A stretch of DNA of 64,000 nt from assembly GCA_021234155.1 (NCBI GenBank), contig JAJEKV010000045.1:1400635-1464634 (forward strand), in the 5' to 3' direction. This document shows, piece by piece, positions 1-11,430 of this stretch. The notes beneath the pieces are model-generated. The model had not been told where the DNA came from. It made no database searches and saw only the letters and a list, made by a program, of their open reading frames with translations. Each line of letters begins with the position of its first letter. The stretch's first letter is position 1. The stretch is from Isoetes taiwanensis. Its lineage: Eukaryota > Streptophyta > Lycopodiopsida > Isoetales > Isoetaceae. Both the position numbers and the translations under genes were made by a program.

Positions 1-232
1 AAGGCGGCGGAGGGCAGCTTCCTTGTAGGTATCCACGGTGTGAGGAGGTGGATGGGATGGCTTGTGATACCGTCACCCTTGTTTATAGATCCTTGGTCAT
101 TCTTTGTGAGTGTCCTTGTGAGTACTCATTGAGATCAATGGGAGTTTTGTTGTCTTCTTCTTTGTTGTTTCTTTATTCTTTGTTGAGTCCGAAAGTGGAA
201 TTGTTGCACAAAAGGTTAGCGGTTGGTTGTTG

Positions 233-1270
233 TTACGGTGGTTGGTTATCAACGGAAGGAATAGGTTTTAGAGAATTGGAATTCACGGGAGGTGGAGGCG
301 GTGGTTGTGAAATATTTAAATGCAGGTTGGCTGCGAGATTGATGGTCTTTGAGAAGGAGGGAGAGTTTGGTTGAAGACCTTTCAAAGCATCAATAAAGGT
401 CGGGGATGTTGGCTTGGTGGAGAGGGGGGCATGATGGGCGTGGGGGTCGATGATTAATGAAAGCTTGGAAGTGGGCTCCCATGGGGCATTCGAGGAAGAG
501 TTAGGATTTTTTACGAGTCTGTCAAGTTCTGTTGAAATCTCGTCTGGGAGTTGAGTCAATTGATTGTTTAGGTGGTGTTGGTGAGGATATAGTACGGATG
601 GTAGAAAACATCGTTAATAGAGGTATTCTTCATGGGTAACCCAAAAATTTCCTCAAAGAAACTTGGTAAAGGCATCATGTTGCTTTGGAAAGGTGGACGA
701 CTTGGTTTGTGCAGCATTATAAGGAATAAAGCAGAATTTGGAAATATCATATTTACCAATGTCAAGGTAAGACAAGGCATTGGGCGGATTGGGTAGAGAA
801 AAGGCGGAGGCGCTATGGTTTGAGGGTTTAGGAGTATAGGGTTTCCATCGACTTGGGAGGCATATCCATCTTACGCCTTCACGGGTTAGCCACAAATTCT
901 TTGTAATTTGTTCTTGTTGGGGCCGGGAGTTCATTTGCGAAAATGAAACAATCCGGGAACTCACGGGGAGGTTATAGGTGATGCGGATGTGGGGCTGGTG
1001 CGGATGAAAAGCGAACTTGATATTTTTGTGTATTTTGGATCCATTAGTGCCGTCAGCGTTGAGTGTTGAGTTCTTGGAGGTAGAAGCCATCTTGAAGGTC
1101 GAGGTCGCCGGAGTCACTAAGTCGGAAGGGCGGAGTGGAGTATGAGTGAAAAGTGAGGTGGGGAAGTAGCGGTTGGGAAGGGTTTTTTTTTTTTTTTTTT
1201 TTTGGAGTGGGAGACACGTGCCGAAAAGATCGTGGCGATTGAGAATCTCAAGAGAGCGACCTTGGACCAA
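233..1270 (-). pseudogene. Unidentified degenerate coding-like segment
   Basis: Two open frames of 205 and 108 residues lie on the minus strand at 653-1270 and 233-559, separated by about 95 bases that read on in other frames. The first has a plausible internal start (MASTSKNS) and a mixed, protein-like composition. The second is rich in Pro, Ser and Asn with a six-proline run. I do not recognise a family. They lie downstream, in the same orientation, of the decayed gypsy integrase, so an extra 3' ORF of that element or gag-like sequence of another element is possible. A run of 21 T at 1183-1203 falls inside the longer frame and makes its reading uncertain. Coding status itself is not secure. 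Confidence 0.3.
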
Positions 1271-2090
1271 GATCGTGAGAGTTCTGGCGGGAGAATAAAA
1301 TTTTAATGGCGGGGACGGTATTAGCTATTGGCGGTTGTCGGAATATTAAAAAGAGGAGTCGAAAAGTTTGCGGTACAAAATATCGGTGGGGAATGATTAC
1401 GGAATATCGTAGAGGTGACCTTTCGTGAACAAACTAGGGTTGGTATTCGCCTATAAATTGGAAGTTGGGTTCGTCGAGAAAAAACCAAAATTCGTGAAGA
1501 TGGAGAACTTCGATAACGGCGGTCCGGTGAGCTTCATTTGGATTACATGCAAGATGGACTGGCGTCGATGCTGTGGCGTTTGTGGAATCGCGGATCCTAT
1601 GGATCCTTGGTTGGAGGCAGAGCGGGTCGTCAACTTGGGAGATGAACACCGATCGCCCGGGAGGTGATCGTTCAGCTGGGTAATGCTTATTTGTGGGGCT
1701 TCCGCATCCTCGAGTGGAGTGCCCCTTTGAGTAAAAGGCGGTAGCAGCATGATAGGGGTTTTCCCAATTTTTGTTTTAGTTTAGGACTTTTAGGGTGAAA
1801 AATCCCACAAGTGTAGCCTTCGGCAATTTTGTACATAATAGAAAAGTGTTTCTCATAAATTTGTACAAGTGGTATCTTGTTGTAAATTTTGTTCTTGAGC
1901 TAAGGATCTTTGCGGCGGGGTTTGAAATTTCTTGAGTGAAATCCATTGACTAATGTAGGAAATGGAGTGCCATCAATTCTTGTAATTGTAAAACTCGGGA
2001 TGTGGTATCTCGGAAATTTTTGTATGGTCCCGACCATCGAGCTTGAGTTTGCCGGGATGTTGTTGATATCTCGAGTGAAAGTAAGAAGAA
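1271..2090. other. No gene recognised
   Basis: Short overlapping frames on both strands at 1425-1750 look like mutual shadows. The rest is G/T-rich with repeated phrases built on ttgtag/ttgtac but no domain. By position it could be 3' untranslated sequence of the minus-strand gypsy relict. Confidence 0.4.
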
Positions 2091-3064
2091 CTAGGTAGCC
2101 AATTTGAAAAGTTTTTGTTTTGATGTGTTTGTCATGCCATTGTTTTTGTAGTTGTTTGCCTTGTTGAAGTCTAAGAAAAGCATCTCTTGAAGTTCATCCG
2201 GTTGTTCGGTTGATAAACTTCGTTCTTGCAAAGGCTGCTGATGGATTATGTTACATTTGCTAAGCTGAAATTTGAGTGAGGGTAAAATGAACTCAAAAGG
2301 CATAAGAACCTCTTGGCCATACACAAGTCGAAAAGGTGTTTGACGTTGTTGCTACTTTGTATGTTGTATTGTAAGCCCATAAAAGCTGTAGGTAACTTAT
2401 CTTGCCAATCTTTTCTTGTAGGATCACAAATCTTCTTGAGAATGTGGATAAGCACCTTGTTTGTGCTTTCAGCCAAAGCCATTACCCACGGGGGATAGTA
2501 AAGGCGTGCTTTTACGTGATGAATATGCGGATAGTTAGTGAGTTCAGCAATAGTGTGATTGATGAAATGAACTCCCGATCACTAACTAATTCTAAGGGAC
2601 ATCAAATCAGCGTGATGATGTTCTTGTAGAGAACCTTAATTGTACTAGCTTGGCCGTGTTGTCGGAGTAGAAACTGCGCTTCAGCCCATTTGGTTGCATA
2701 GTCCGTGAAGACTAGAATGTAGCGTGCCCTAGTGTTGATTGCGGTGGGTCCATGGGACCAACAAAATCCATACCCCATTTGGCAAAGGGGGGCGTGGCTA
2801 TTGGCGTGGGCGGGGAGGCGTCACGGGCGATGGGTCTACCAAGCCTCGACAAACATCACGCGTGCGTGTGTATTTGTGAAAGTATCTTTGAAAAGCGTGG
2901 GCGGTAATACCCGGCAAGGAGGAGTTTCCTTCTTTGTGTTGTCTCGGCTGAAATGACCCTTTGCCAAGTCCTTCGTGGGCTTGTTTGACTAGATCAGGGA
3001 CCGTGAGGGAAGAACACATCGTCGGACACATTGTCTTTGCCACATTTATAGAGATGGCCGGCAA
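2091..3064 (-). pseudogene. Ty3/gypsy integrase, decayed
   Basis: Integrase pieces follow one another on the minus strand in several frames. Near 2980-2820 is a degenerate HHCC zinc-binding stretch (HEGL...VMFVE...). Near 2780-2690 is the core start, reading PFAKWGMDFVGP, then a YILVFTDYATKWAEA segment. At 2482-2246 come AESTNKVLIHILKKI and LPTA.., and at 2324-2091 the C-terminal part reads VYGQEVLMPFE.., a typical gypsy integrase tail. Several frameshifts separate these blocks, so no functional protein is possible as written. The order INT (left) to gag (right) shows the parent element runs right to left. Family assignment to Ty3/gypsy is firm, lineage is not. Confidence 0.8.
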
Positions 3065-3334
3065 CCATCGTATAATCTCGTGCCATGAAGGAATTGTTGT
3101 TTATCAGAAGTTGTGCACGGCGGAAGGCGTGGGGTCACTTGGCGGGTGCACCCGTGAGGAGGGCGTTGATAGTCATTGGTACCAATGGCGTGGCGGTGAC
3201 CGAGAGCAGTTGAGCATCGGAAGGGCATCGTGAACTCCTTCAGGGATCATCCGTGTGTATCGCGTGAAAGATGATGGGGACCGTGTATTTGGCGTCGGCT
3301 TGTGAATAATTTCAAAGGGCAAACTCTTGCAATA

Positions 3335-3616
3335 TCAATATCCATCGAAAGCAATTCGGCCCGTGGGGTTTGGCTTATTGATTAAATATAGAAAAGCTTG
3401 ATGATCCATAAAGCGGAATTTGACTACCAAGAAGATAGTGTCGAAAAGCGTTGTACACAAAAGATAAGGCCAAGGGCTTCCCTTTCCGTGGCGAATAGTT
3501 GCGCTCGGCGGGGATTGAGTTTTCTGGCTGCATGTCGATGGGCTTGTCGATTTGGTGCATACTCTTGAGCTAGAACGGCTCCAATCGCCAAAGCTTTGAA
3601 ACATCAACATGGACAT
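3335..3616 (-). pseudogene. Ty3/gypsy RNase H, decayed
   Basis: Overlapping frames on the minus strand together spell a gypsy RNase H. Blocks resembling NP.ERNYS..EREGLAL, FRHYLLGS and DHQAFLYLINKPN are visible, switching frame at least twice. The position between the RT (right) and integrase (left) remnants fits gypsy order on the minus strand. The reading is broken by small indels and there is no intact active-site set. Confident as a remnant of the same element, not as a gene. Confidence 0.72.
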
Positions 3617-3639
3617 GGAATGGTTTGTCCCATTGAGGT

Positions 3640-4511
3640 GGTACTAGCACGGGGGCTTACGTGAGCTTGTCTTTGAGTTCTTTAAAAGCTTGATTTGCAT
3701 CAGATGTCCAAGTCCATGTGTATGGATTTCAGTTAGTTTGTGAATTGGATGTGATCGGTTGCCAATTACGGAATAAAAGGTGGCATAGAAGTTGACTTTG
3801 CCAAGAAAGGAACGTGTGTCCTTGATGTTGCGAGTGGATATGCTCACGATGACCACGGCTGATTTTTGGTTTGGGTCGGTTGTAATGCGGTGTCGACTCA
3901 CGACATGTCGAAGTACGCAGGGTGACACGGAAGGTGCACTTTTTCGGATTGAGGCTAATTCCAGATTCATCACAGCGTTGAAAAACTAGTTCAAGTTTTA
4001 CCAAATGGTCCATAGCGTGGGTGTAAGTGGAGAAGTCATCTGAAAGACTTGCGAGGAAGGGATGAACTTGCATGTACTCTTGAAAAAACAGCAAGCATAA
4101 TGCGTTGAAATGTGGATGGTGAGTTTGACAATCCAAAAGGAGCGACTTTGTAAGCAAAGGTACCCCATGGAGTAGTGAAGGTAGTCTTTAGTTGATCTTC
4201 TTTCGAATGGATATTTGATTATAACCGGAGAAGCCGTCCATGAAGGTACATCTAGTGGCTGCTACATCTTCCAACACTTGATCCGTGAAGGGGAGGAAAT
4301 GATCCTGTCCGTGGCTTGATTGAGTTTTCTATAATCCACTGGCGAATTTTTCCATTATGTTTTGGGGCAATAACAATAGGACTGACCCATTCTGAATGTT
4401 TGACCTCGTAGATAAGTCCAGTACGATCCAAAAGCTTGTCAATTTAAACTTTAACCTTTTCACGGTAGTTTGGGTTAAGCCGATGCTGTCGTTGCTAGAT
4501 GGGTCTAGCAT
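3640..4511 (-). pseudogene. Ty3/gypsy reverse transcriptase, decayed
   Basis: The minus strand carries gypsy RT blocks in order. Around 4510-4340 is the segment preceding the palm (IYEVKHSEWVSPIV, then an N-G-K-I-R-like stretch). Around 4260-4130 are FMDGFSGYNQI and TPWGTFAYKV-like phrases. At 4157-3960 are FQEYMQVHP.., LSDD in place of the YLDD active-site motif, and NPKKCTF. The open 142-residue frame at 3729-4157 is a mixture of true RT sequence at its start and shifted frame after it. The active-site deviation and many frame breaks mark it as dead. The same element continues as RNase H and integrase to the left. Confidence 0.78.
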
Positions 4512-4514
4512 CGG

Positions 4515-5626
4515 CTAGTGGGGAATCGAGAGTTGTCCCAATTCTTTCTTGATACCTCGGAGGTCTTTGTAGCTCAAGCAAAGATGTGCTTGAAGCGTTT
4601 GAATAAGCGCAATGGCACTCTCCACGAATCTTTGGCGTGGTCGGCGTGCCAATCGGATTGGTTGATTTGTCCCAATATCAATTATATCTCTGCCGGGGAG
4701 TTTGAATGTGTGGAATGACTTGATCATCACGAGCGGTGTGGGCTGGCTCCACAATCTGACAGGATGTTCATGTTGACCAATTTTGAAAAATAGTGGCGTG
4801 CCACTAGGAGTTAGTGTGGTGTCTTCTTGAGCGGGGGAGGAGGGGGGGTACCGTCTCCTCATGTGGAACAATGTGGCGTTGTTACAAGGTGTCAAATAGG
4901 GGTCAACCCAGCGTTGCTATGCCTTTATCAATATCCATGTCTTCCCATGGTTGATTGTATTACAGGTAAGCCGTGAGTGGCAAACCCTTGGCTTATGGCG
5001 ATAGGTGTTGCAAACTTGTTGAGTCCTTTATGCGATTCGGCGTGATCTCTGTGAAATAGTCGGCCCGTGGTCGGATCCATCGTAGCGATGAGCTTGCCAT
5101 CTGTGATAACAAGTTGATCTGTGGCCCGGTGGTAGAATGCTTTTAGCTTGTCTCAAAAAGGGTCGTCCTACTAACATTTCATAATCTCCCGGATCTTCTC
5201 TGCTCTCCAAACACGAATTCCATGGTAAATTGTAGATCTCAATGTTGGTGGTATTGGTTGTGTAACTCCTTGTGGTCGCGTGATATGGCCATTCGCCAAG
5301 CTTGATGTCATAAGAGGCGATATGGAGCTCCTTATGCCCAATTGTCAAATGCGAGATTATACGTAATAAGATTATTTGCTTGTTTGCACCGTCGATCGAA
5401 CATAGTGAACGACCTTTTGGTACGTGTGCATGCAAGTGGGTGTTGATAATAAAGCTGCATTAGCGGAGTATCTGAGGTTTTGTAAAATGTGCTCGTAGTC
5501 TTTGGACATAGTTGTAGGATAGTCGTAAAGGCTGAGAGGAATTTTGATTTTAGCAAGTTCTTGTTGAAGTTCGGGAGGGATTGCAGTGGTTGTGGTGGAT
5601 CCGTGTGGGTTGTTGTTGCTCAGCAA
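4515..5626 (-). pseudogene. Gypsy protease / RT-linker region, decayed
   Basis: Frames at 4515-4895, 5028-5435 and 5332-5626 on the minus strand lie between the RT and gag remnants, where protease and its linker belong. The segment at 4650-4740 resembles the acidic stretch before the RT palm. At 5170-5140 a LVGRPFLRQAK phrase resembles the G-R-P-F-L signature found C-terminal to the gypsy protease active site. I cannot see a clean D-S/T-G-A active site. The inference rests on position and this one phrase. Confidence 0.5.
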
Positions 5627-5794
5627 TAGATGTCGCTACATTGTTGAGGGATTAAACTTTCAGCAATGTTGAGTGGTGGTGTTGCGGATGTGCATTGGCA
5701 TTATTAGTGTGGCTCCCGATCGTGTGGTAGCATTGCGGACTTGAGTGCCTTACCTTATACGCGTTCGATGAGTTGAAGCGGACTTTTGCGAAGT

Positions 5795-6845
5795 TTAGGT
5801 TGAACATGAGAGTAGTTGATCAGTTGGGTGCAAAATGAGCAGATTTGGTTGATGGCTCAATTTAGTGCAGAATCGGTACCAAAACTTGGTGCCGCGGGGG
5901 GTGCTTATGGCGTGGGGAATGAGGAGAACCTCAATCCGGTTGGAGGATTCAAAGGCTGGTGTTGATTGCATGGTAAATTTCTTCTTGGGTTGATCATCCA
6001 ATTGTTTTGAGTTGTTTCTTTGTTGGCGTAGTTGTTGTTGTGGTGGCCGTGGTGGCCGTTTGAGTTTTTGGCGTGGGCCTTGCCTTCCGTGGCTTCCCAT
6101 ACTTGAAAAGGTGTAAGGCCTTTGTCGTGGTTTGATTGGTGCCAGGAATTTGTATTTGAACTTGAGGAAGTTGAGGACAATCTGCGGTATGACCCCATTG
6201 GTCCACGGTTGAAACATTAGGACTTGCTTGGATCAAAAGTGGAGCGAGGAGGTCCGCGTTGTAGTTCTTTGTTATTCTTTGGGGTTGTTGTTGTTGTAGG
6301 TAGGTGTGCACTTAATGCGTGGTTGAGTTTGCGTGGGTACATACGCACTTGGTGAACAAGGCGATGTCGATCTGAGGAGTTGATGCATTGGTTGTACATT
6401 ACGTCGGTGGTGTGGTTACGCATGTTGCGGCGTTTGCAATGGATCATGCTATCCACGAGTTACACTCATTAGCGGATGTCGAGAATCTTGGCAAATAGTA
6501 CACCAAATGTTATTTCTTGGGGAGCTGCCGTGGAAGCGATCGAGGGTCTTGGCGATGGGTGTGGCAGGGAAATGGGAGTATCGTGGCTTGATCGCAGCGT
6601 GAGGAAACATGAGCAGTGATTGACTAATTCAATGGCTTCTTGTAATGTCTTGGTATAAATACTCGGTCATAAATCGGATGTGAGAGGGTAAGCCTTGAAG
6701 AAACCACACTAGAATTTGGCTTTGGGTTGGAAATTCCTTCAACTTGTTGACTAAGATCTACTTGATCGGTCACGCAAAGTCTCGGCGAATTCTCACAGGT
6801 TCTGCTTGAGTGTGTTGAAGTGGATTGTGATTTGTTGATCATCAC
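5795..6845 (-). pseudogene. Gypsy gag with zinc knuckle, decayed
   Basis: On the minus strand near 6215-6180 a QWGHTADCPQ phrase is preceded by sequence that differs by single-base changes from C-F-N-C-G. This is the C-X2-C-X4-H-X4-C zinc knuckle of retrotransposon gag. Downstream is a Thr/Gln/Pro-rich tail (6198-5905), as is common between gag and protease. Fragments at 6217-6456 and 6624-6845 would be gag body and N-terminal region but show no distinctive motif. The knuckle is the only firm mark. The rest is by position between the pol remnants and the LTR on the right. Confidence 0.6.
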
Positions 6846-6849
6846 TTAA

Positions 6850-7733
6850 AGGGTGCCCGTAATGGGAAAGAAAAGAGGTCTTCATGTGTATCAATCTTGT
6901 TTCCGGTGGCTTTTTGTTTGCCATCAACCATTAGGTAGGGTGCTCCGCGGGGTGCGTCGAAAAGATGTGGAATTTTAGTTTTGGATCGGAGTGACCATTG
7001 AGATCTACCAAGTGACTCAAATTCATCCATGTGAGCACGAGCACTCTGGTCTATGTGTTTACCTTTATCATTTCAAAGAGTGGATATTGGTTTTTAAAGC
7101 ATGTGTAGGGGAGCATGAATGGGTGTTTGCATTTGTGGAAAAGAAAAAGGCGGTGGGTGTTGGTTCTTTGCATAGGTGCAAAGCTGGCATAGGTTGTGTG
7201 AGATTAGTAAAAAAAGTCTTGAAGCGGTTTGTAGTGGGAACAAAAGGTTGTAGCGGGGGCATGAGCAGTGTGTGGGAGCGATTAAAGGAGCAGGCGGTAG
7301 GGGAATTGACAAAGGTGGGCGGTGGTACGAAGTTCTAAGAAAGATTACCAATAGAAAACATTTTGCGGATGTTCGAGAAAAAGTGCGGTGGATTACATCG
7401 GATCTTGAGTTGGGGATTCCGGTGGGAGTAAATTCAAAGGGCTGTGTTGCGGCCTCTACATGATAATGGCGAACAGGGGAGCGGAACAATGGCGACCTTC
7501 CACGGGGAGGTCGGTCTGGAAAGTTATTGTCGTGGTGTAGGTGGAGCAGTTGCGCTCGTGCCACGGAGAAGAGACAATCGAACCCGAGTGTATGTGGACA
7601 TATTCCTTGCGGGGCGTCTGGCGATTCATGGCGGCAGCGTCTTGACTCCATCGGTGTTGAATATCGTCGGGGAGTAAAGAAGGGATTGAACATGGTATCA
7701 ATCGACTTTGAAGTGAGGCGAGCATGGGCCCGG
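6850..7733. other. Leader region between gag remnant and LTR
   Basis: No protein domain is recognisable in several overlapping frames on both strands. The stretch sits between the gag remnant and the LTR, where the 5' untranslated leader of a minus-strand element would lie. I could not find a convincing primer-binding site next to the LTR edge at 7733. The bases there read cggg on the minus strand instead of the usual TGG start, so membership of this LTR in the same element is unproven. Confidence 0.4.
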
Positions 7734-8335
7734 TGTTTGGGGTCCAGACGCAGGATGCGCTTTGAGGGGCGGATCTGTGAGATCCTTGAAGTCAGCGGGG
7801 CAAATCCACGAAACACTCTTGTCAGCGGGATTTTTGCTAATGAGAGGAAAGAACAAGAAAAACTCGGATAAAACAGCAATTGCAATACACAATGAAACAC
7901 ACAAGACACTTGTGGAGAACACGGCAATCCATTGATCAAAACAAGTGTACAATGAAGGCTCAAAAAGCGCTGTGAGGCGACCAGCATATGCGCTCTGTGG
8001 TGACACAAAAGAACACTCACGAACCCTCAGAAGGAACAAAAATGCTACAATATATAGGAACACGGGTGGCCCTACGAACTGAATCTGATCCTTATCATGA
8101 CAACGCGTGCTCCACTACTTGGGCACTTTCGAGCGGGGAATCGAGGTGTCGCGGCCGTGCTATGAGACAAGTAGTGGCCGCCGTGGGTCCCTACCTTTGG
8201 GTCTTCGCTTCTTGGAGGAGCTTTGACCCGCAGGTGGCTCTTGTGGATCCCTCTTCTTGGACAAGTGGCGGTGGGGCCTCGCCCTCATGCAGCAAGTATA
8301 GACACATTATTATGCCGGGGCCTAAGGGGCTAACA
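7734..8335. repeat. LTR, copy 1 (602 bp)
   Basis: This segment begins tgtttggggtc and ends gggctaaca, giving TG...CA ends. It aligns along its whole length with the 607-bp segment at 33,095-33,701. Shared landmarks are cacttgtggagaacacggc, a ctacaatatataggaacacg block that could hold a TATA box, and the end region ctcatgcagcaagtatagac. The flanks differ (cccgg on the left, tcaaa on the right), so there is no target duplication here. It may be one LTR of a longer element or an old solo LTR. Most differences from the other copy are at CAG or CTG sites. Confidence 0.85.
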
Positions 8336-8559
8336 TCAAACTCTTCTTTGCACAAACCAAGTTCCATAGCCATCAACTTATATAATCGTCTACTGCTTTG
8401 CTTTTTTGTACTACATGTTATAAAAGCGTACAAAATATATAACATAAAAAAATAAACCATTTCAATCTTTGTTAAATTGATGTAGTAGCATTTAGATGCT
8501 TGAGAAAGTCTATGGACAATAGACATACATGCAAAAGTACTCCCACGGTGGTCATGGTT

Positions 8560-10900
8560 CTTCAACACTTATGTGTCAAGATGTAAATCTCGACCAAAAT
8601 GTATTATGATTAACAAACCAAATTACAATGTATGAGCTTGTGCTTTATCTGATAGCAAATATCAACATTTTCCACATTTTAAAAGTGCGGCATGAAAAAG
8701 CAACAATTTTTTAAGCATAAATTACCCCTTACCTCGTTTCTAAGAATCCTAAGCTTGCTATATAGAAAACATTTTTACATTACCAATTTGATTCCCATAA
8801 TAGGTGCAAGAAGGCGGGGATCACGGATACTACTTGCAACTTGATTTGTTGAAGCTCCCAAAACGTGGATGCAATGAATAGCCATATATTGACATCCTCT
8901 AGCATGTGTTGCAATGCATCAAAAATAGACATTAGGCCTTGGCAGTTACGTGTTTATGGGCATGATTCCTCCTACTAAACAAAGCTCTGTATCATGAATA
9001 ACAAACCAAGTACCAATTAACAACATTCTCCCCAACTATTCTAAGGTCCAGCATAAAAAGCAATACTTTTTGAAACAAAACTGACCCGTTCCTCCGTTTC
9101 TTTAAGAACCCTAAGCTTGTTATAGAAAAGGTTATCTGCTACTAAGTTGATTCCCATAATAGGTGTAAGAAGAAGAAGAAGGGGATGCGGGTGAAGAAGA
9201 GAGCCTTGAGATACTTCTTGAAAATATTGATTTCTTTGACTTCTAAAAACATGGATGCAATGAGTAGCCATATATTGACATGCTCTAGCCATGGAAAAAA
9301 TTAGTGGCTATTAATAGCCCAATGGCGATTTTTTAGGGGGTCTAGACAATTTTTGCAGCGAATTTTTCTTTTAAAAAAATAAAAAATAGCCATAGTTAAA
9401 AGAAGTACTCCATTATTTTTCTAGGATTAGCCAAACTATTTTTCCCATTTTCCTTAAAGAAAAAGGGATTAGCCTTTCTTTATATTACAATGTTTATATA
9501 ATAAATCATTAATAGCCAAATGAAAATAAATTCTTATTATAGGCTTTTACATCCCACCTACCATCATCGATTGATAGTAATTTTTTCAAACAATGAATTT
9601 CTATTAAATATACACATATGCATCTTCAAAAAAAGAATTGTAAGAGATGGCCAATATCCTCTAGATGCCGAGTTGATTGCATAGCGTCTTCCTTGAAGGG
9701 TTAGAGATAAGTGCAATTTGATCACAATATCTAGAAGGTGTTGTTGCATTAAATGTAGTTCAGACTATGGATGTTATAAGCTATGTTGTGAGCTTACGTC
9801 AAAAAGTTTTTTTTAATATTATTGTATGTTTCTTGATTGTTGATTATTATTTGTAATTCTTGATACAATATATCTAAAGCTACAAAATTTAATTTACATT
9901 TTTTTTTTTTTTTTTTGAGTTAGAAAAGGTTATGCTACTAAGTTGATTCCCATAATAGGTGCAAGAAGAAGAAGGGGATGCGGATAGAAAAGAAGGCCTT
10001 GAGATACTTCTGAAAATATTGATTTCTTGCAGCTTCTAAAAACATGGATGCAATGAGTAGCCATATATTGACATGCTCTAGCCATGGAAAAAAATTAGTG
10101 GCTATTAATAGCCTTTGGCGATTTTTAGGGGGTCTAGACAATTTTTTGCGTGAATTTTATGAAGGGGTTTCTTTTAAAAATAAAAATAGCCATAGTTAAA
10201 AGTACTCCATTATTTTTCTAGGATTAGCCAAACTATTTTTCATTTTTCCTTAAAGAAAAAAGGGATTAGCCTTTCTTTATATTACAATGTTTATATAATA
10301 AATCATTAATAACCAAATGAAAATAAATTCTTATTGTAGGCTTTTTACATCCCACCTACCATCATCGGTGATAGTAATTTTCAAACAATGAATTTCTATT
10401 AAATATACCACATATGGACCTTCAAAAGAATTGTAGAGATGGCCAATATCCCTCTAGATGCCCGAGTTGATTGCATAACGTCTTCTTTGAAGGGTTAGAG
10501 ATAAGTGCAATTTGATCACAATATCTAGAAGGTGTTGTTGCATTAAATGTAGTTCAGACTATGGATGTTATAAGCTATGTTGTGAGCTTCTGTCAAAAGG
10601 TTTTTAATATTATTGTATGTTCCTTGATTGTTGATTATTATTTGTAATTGCAGTACAATATATCTAAAGCTACAAAATTTAATTTACATTTTTTGTTTTT
10701 TTTTTTTCAGTTAGAAAAAATAGCTAAGTAAAAGTTTATAGTACATAAATATATAAATGTAATAATAATAATAACTTTAGCCAAATGTATATCATAAAAT
10801 ACTGTAAAATTTTAAAAAATAGCCAAACCATTTTTTATAAAAAAATATATAGTATGCTTAATTTTTTCAGCATGTGTTGCAGTGCATCAATAATAGACAT
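8560..10900. repeat. Diverged tandem duplication, ~798-bp unit
   Basis: The blocks at 9130-9927 and 9928-10,725 are direct copies with period 798. Landmarks in both are ttgattcccataataggtg, ggatgcaatgagtagccat and ccacctaccatcatcg. A third, shorter unit at 8560-8990 carries the same flanking phrases but lacks the roughly 780-bp AT-rich middle. Its text runs from ctctagc straight into atgtgttgca, and the same junction phrase is recovered at about 10,869 after the AT-rich block. This suggests an element was inserted in one unit before the duplication. No gene is seen in it. Confidence 0.75.
9287..10868. mobile_element. Possible AT-rich insertion, duplicated in tandem
   Basis: Relative to the short unit at 8560-8990, extra AT-rich sequence starts after ctctagcc (9288 and 10,083) and ends at about 10,868. 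The inner edges carry loosely inverted phrases, ttagtggctatt on the left and aatagccaaaccat on the right, reminiscent of imperfect terminal inverted repeats. No transposase frame is present. If real it is a non-autonomous element. Superfamily cannot be assigned and the target duplication is not clear. Confidence 0.35.
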
Positions 10901-11403
10901 TAAGCCGTGGTGGTCCTGTGGGCATGATATACAACCAACAAAATTAAGGGTTTGTTCTTCCGATAAGATCAAACCTAATGAAATCAATTGTACAAAGGGA
11001 CATAAAGGAAAAGAAGCTTGGAACAATGAAATATGAATAAATATCTTGTTTCTTGATCTAAAAATTCTGGATTCATTGTACTTGAAAATTCGGATTTATT
11101 GCCTTTGTTACTCACCTTTACAAAAGAAATAAATTATCTTGCAAGAAGGAATTGCAGAAAGCTTTCGAATGAAGATTGTAGCACGGTAAAGGCGATGAAT
11201 TTTTTTTGTGAGAATATCCCTTGGTAAAATCTTATATTAAACATCGCAAGGAATCTGAGATATCAAAATTTACGGTTATCAACTTGCAATCACTTTCGGC
11301 TACCATAGTCTTGAAGCAATCAAATTTTGGCCGTCTATTCTGCAAAGTGCAGATTCTGAATTGCTAGAATGCCTATGTGCTCCTTACGGCTAGTAAGTGT
11401 GCA

Positions 11404-11430
11404 TAATAGAATAGAATAGAATAGAATAGT
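11404..11430. repeat. Pentanucleotide microsatellite (AATAG)n
   Basis: About five head-to-tail copies of aatag follow gcat and precede a T run. This is a simple sequence repeat with no adjacent gene. Confidence 0.9.

Noticed and set aside
3961-3989. Antisense plus-strand frames over the gypsy relict
   Set aside because: They mirror true minus-strand RT and gag sequence and have no independent support.
7600-7733. Primer-binding site for the 7734 LTR
   Set aside because: tggtatcaatcg at 7693 resembles a tRNA-Met-type site but is on the plus strand and 40 bases from the LTR edge, so orientation and distance are wrong for the minus-strand element.
1-8335. Repeat-induced point mutation or plain deamination as the cause of frame breaks
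   Set aside because: Differences between LTR copies are not predominantly C-to-T or G-to-A and include many small indels.
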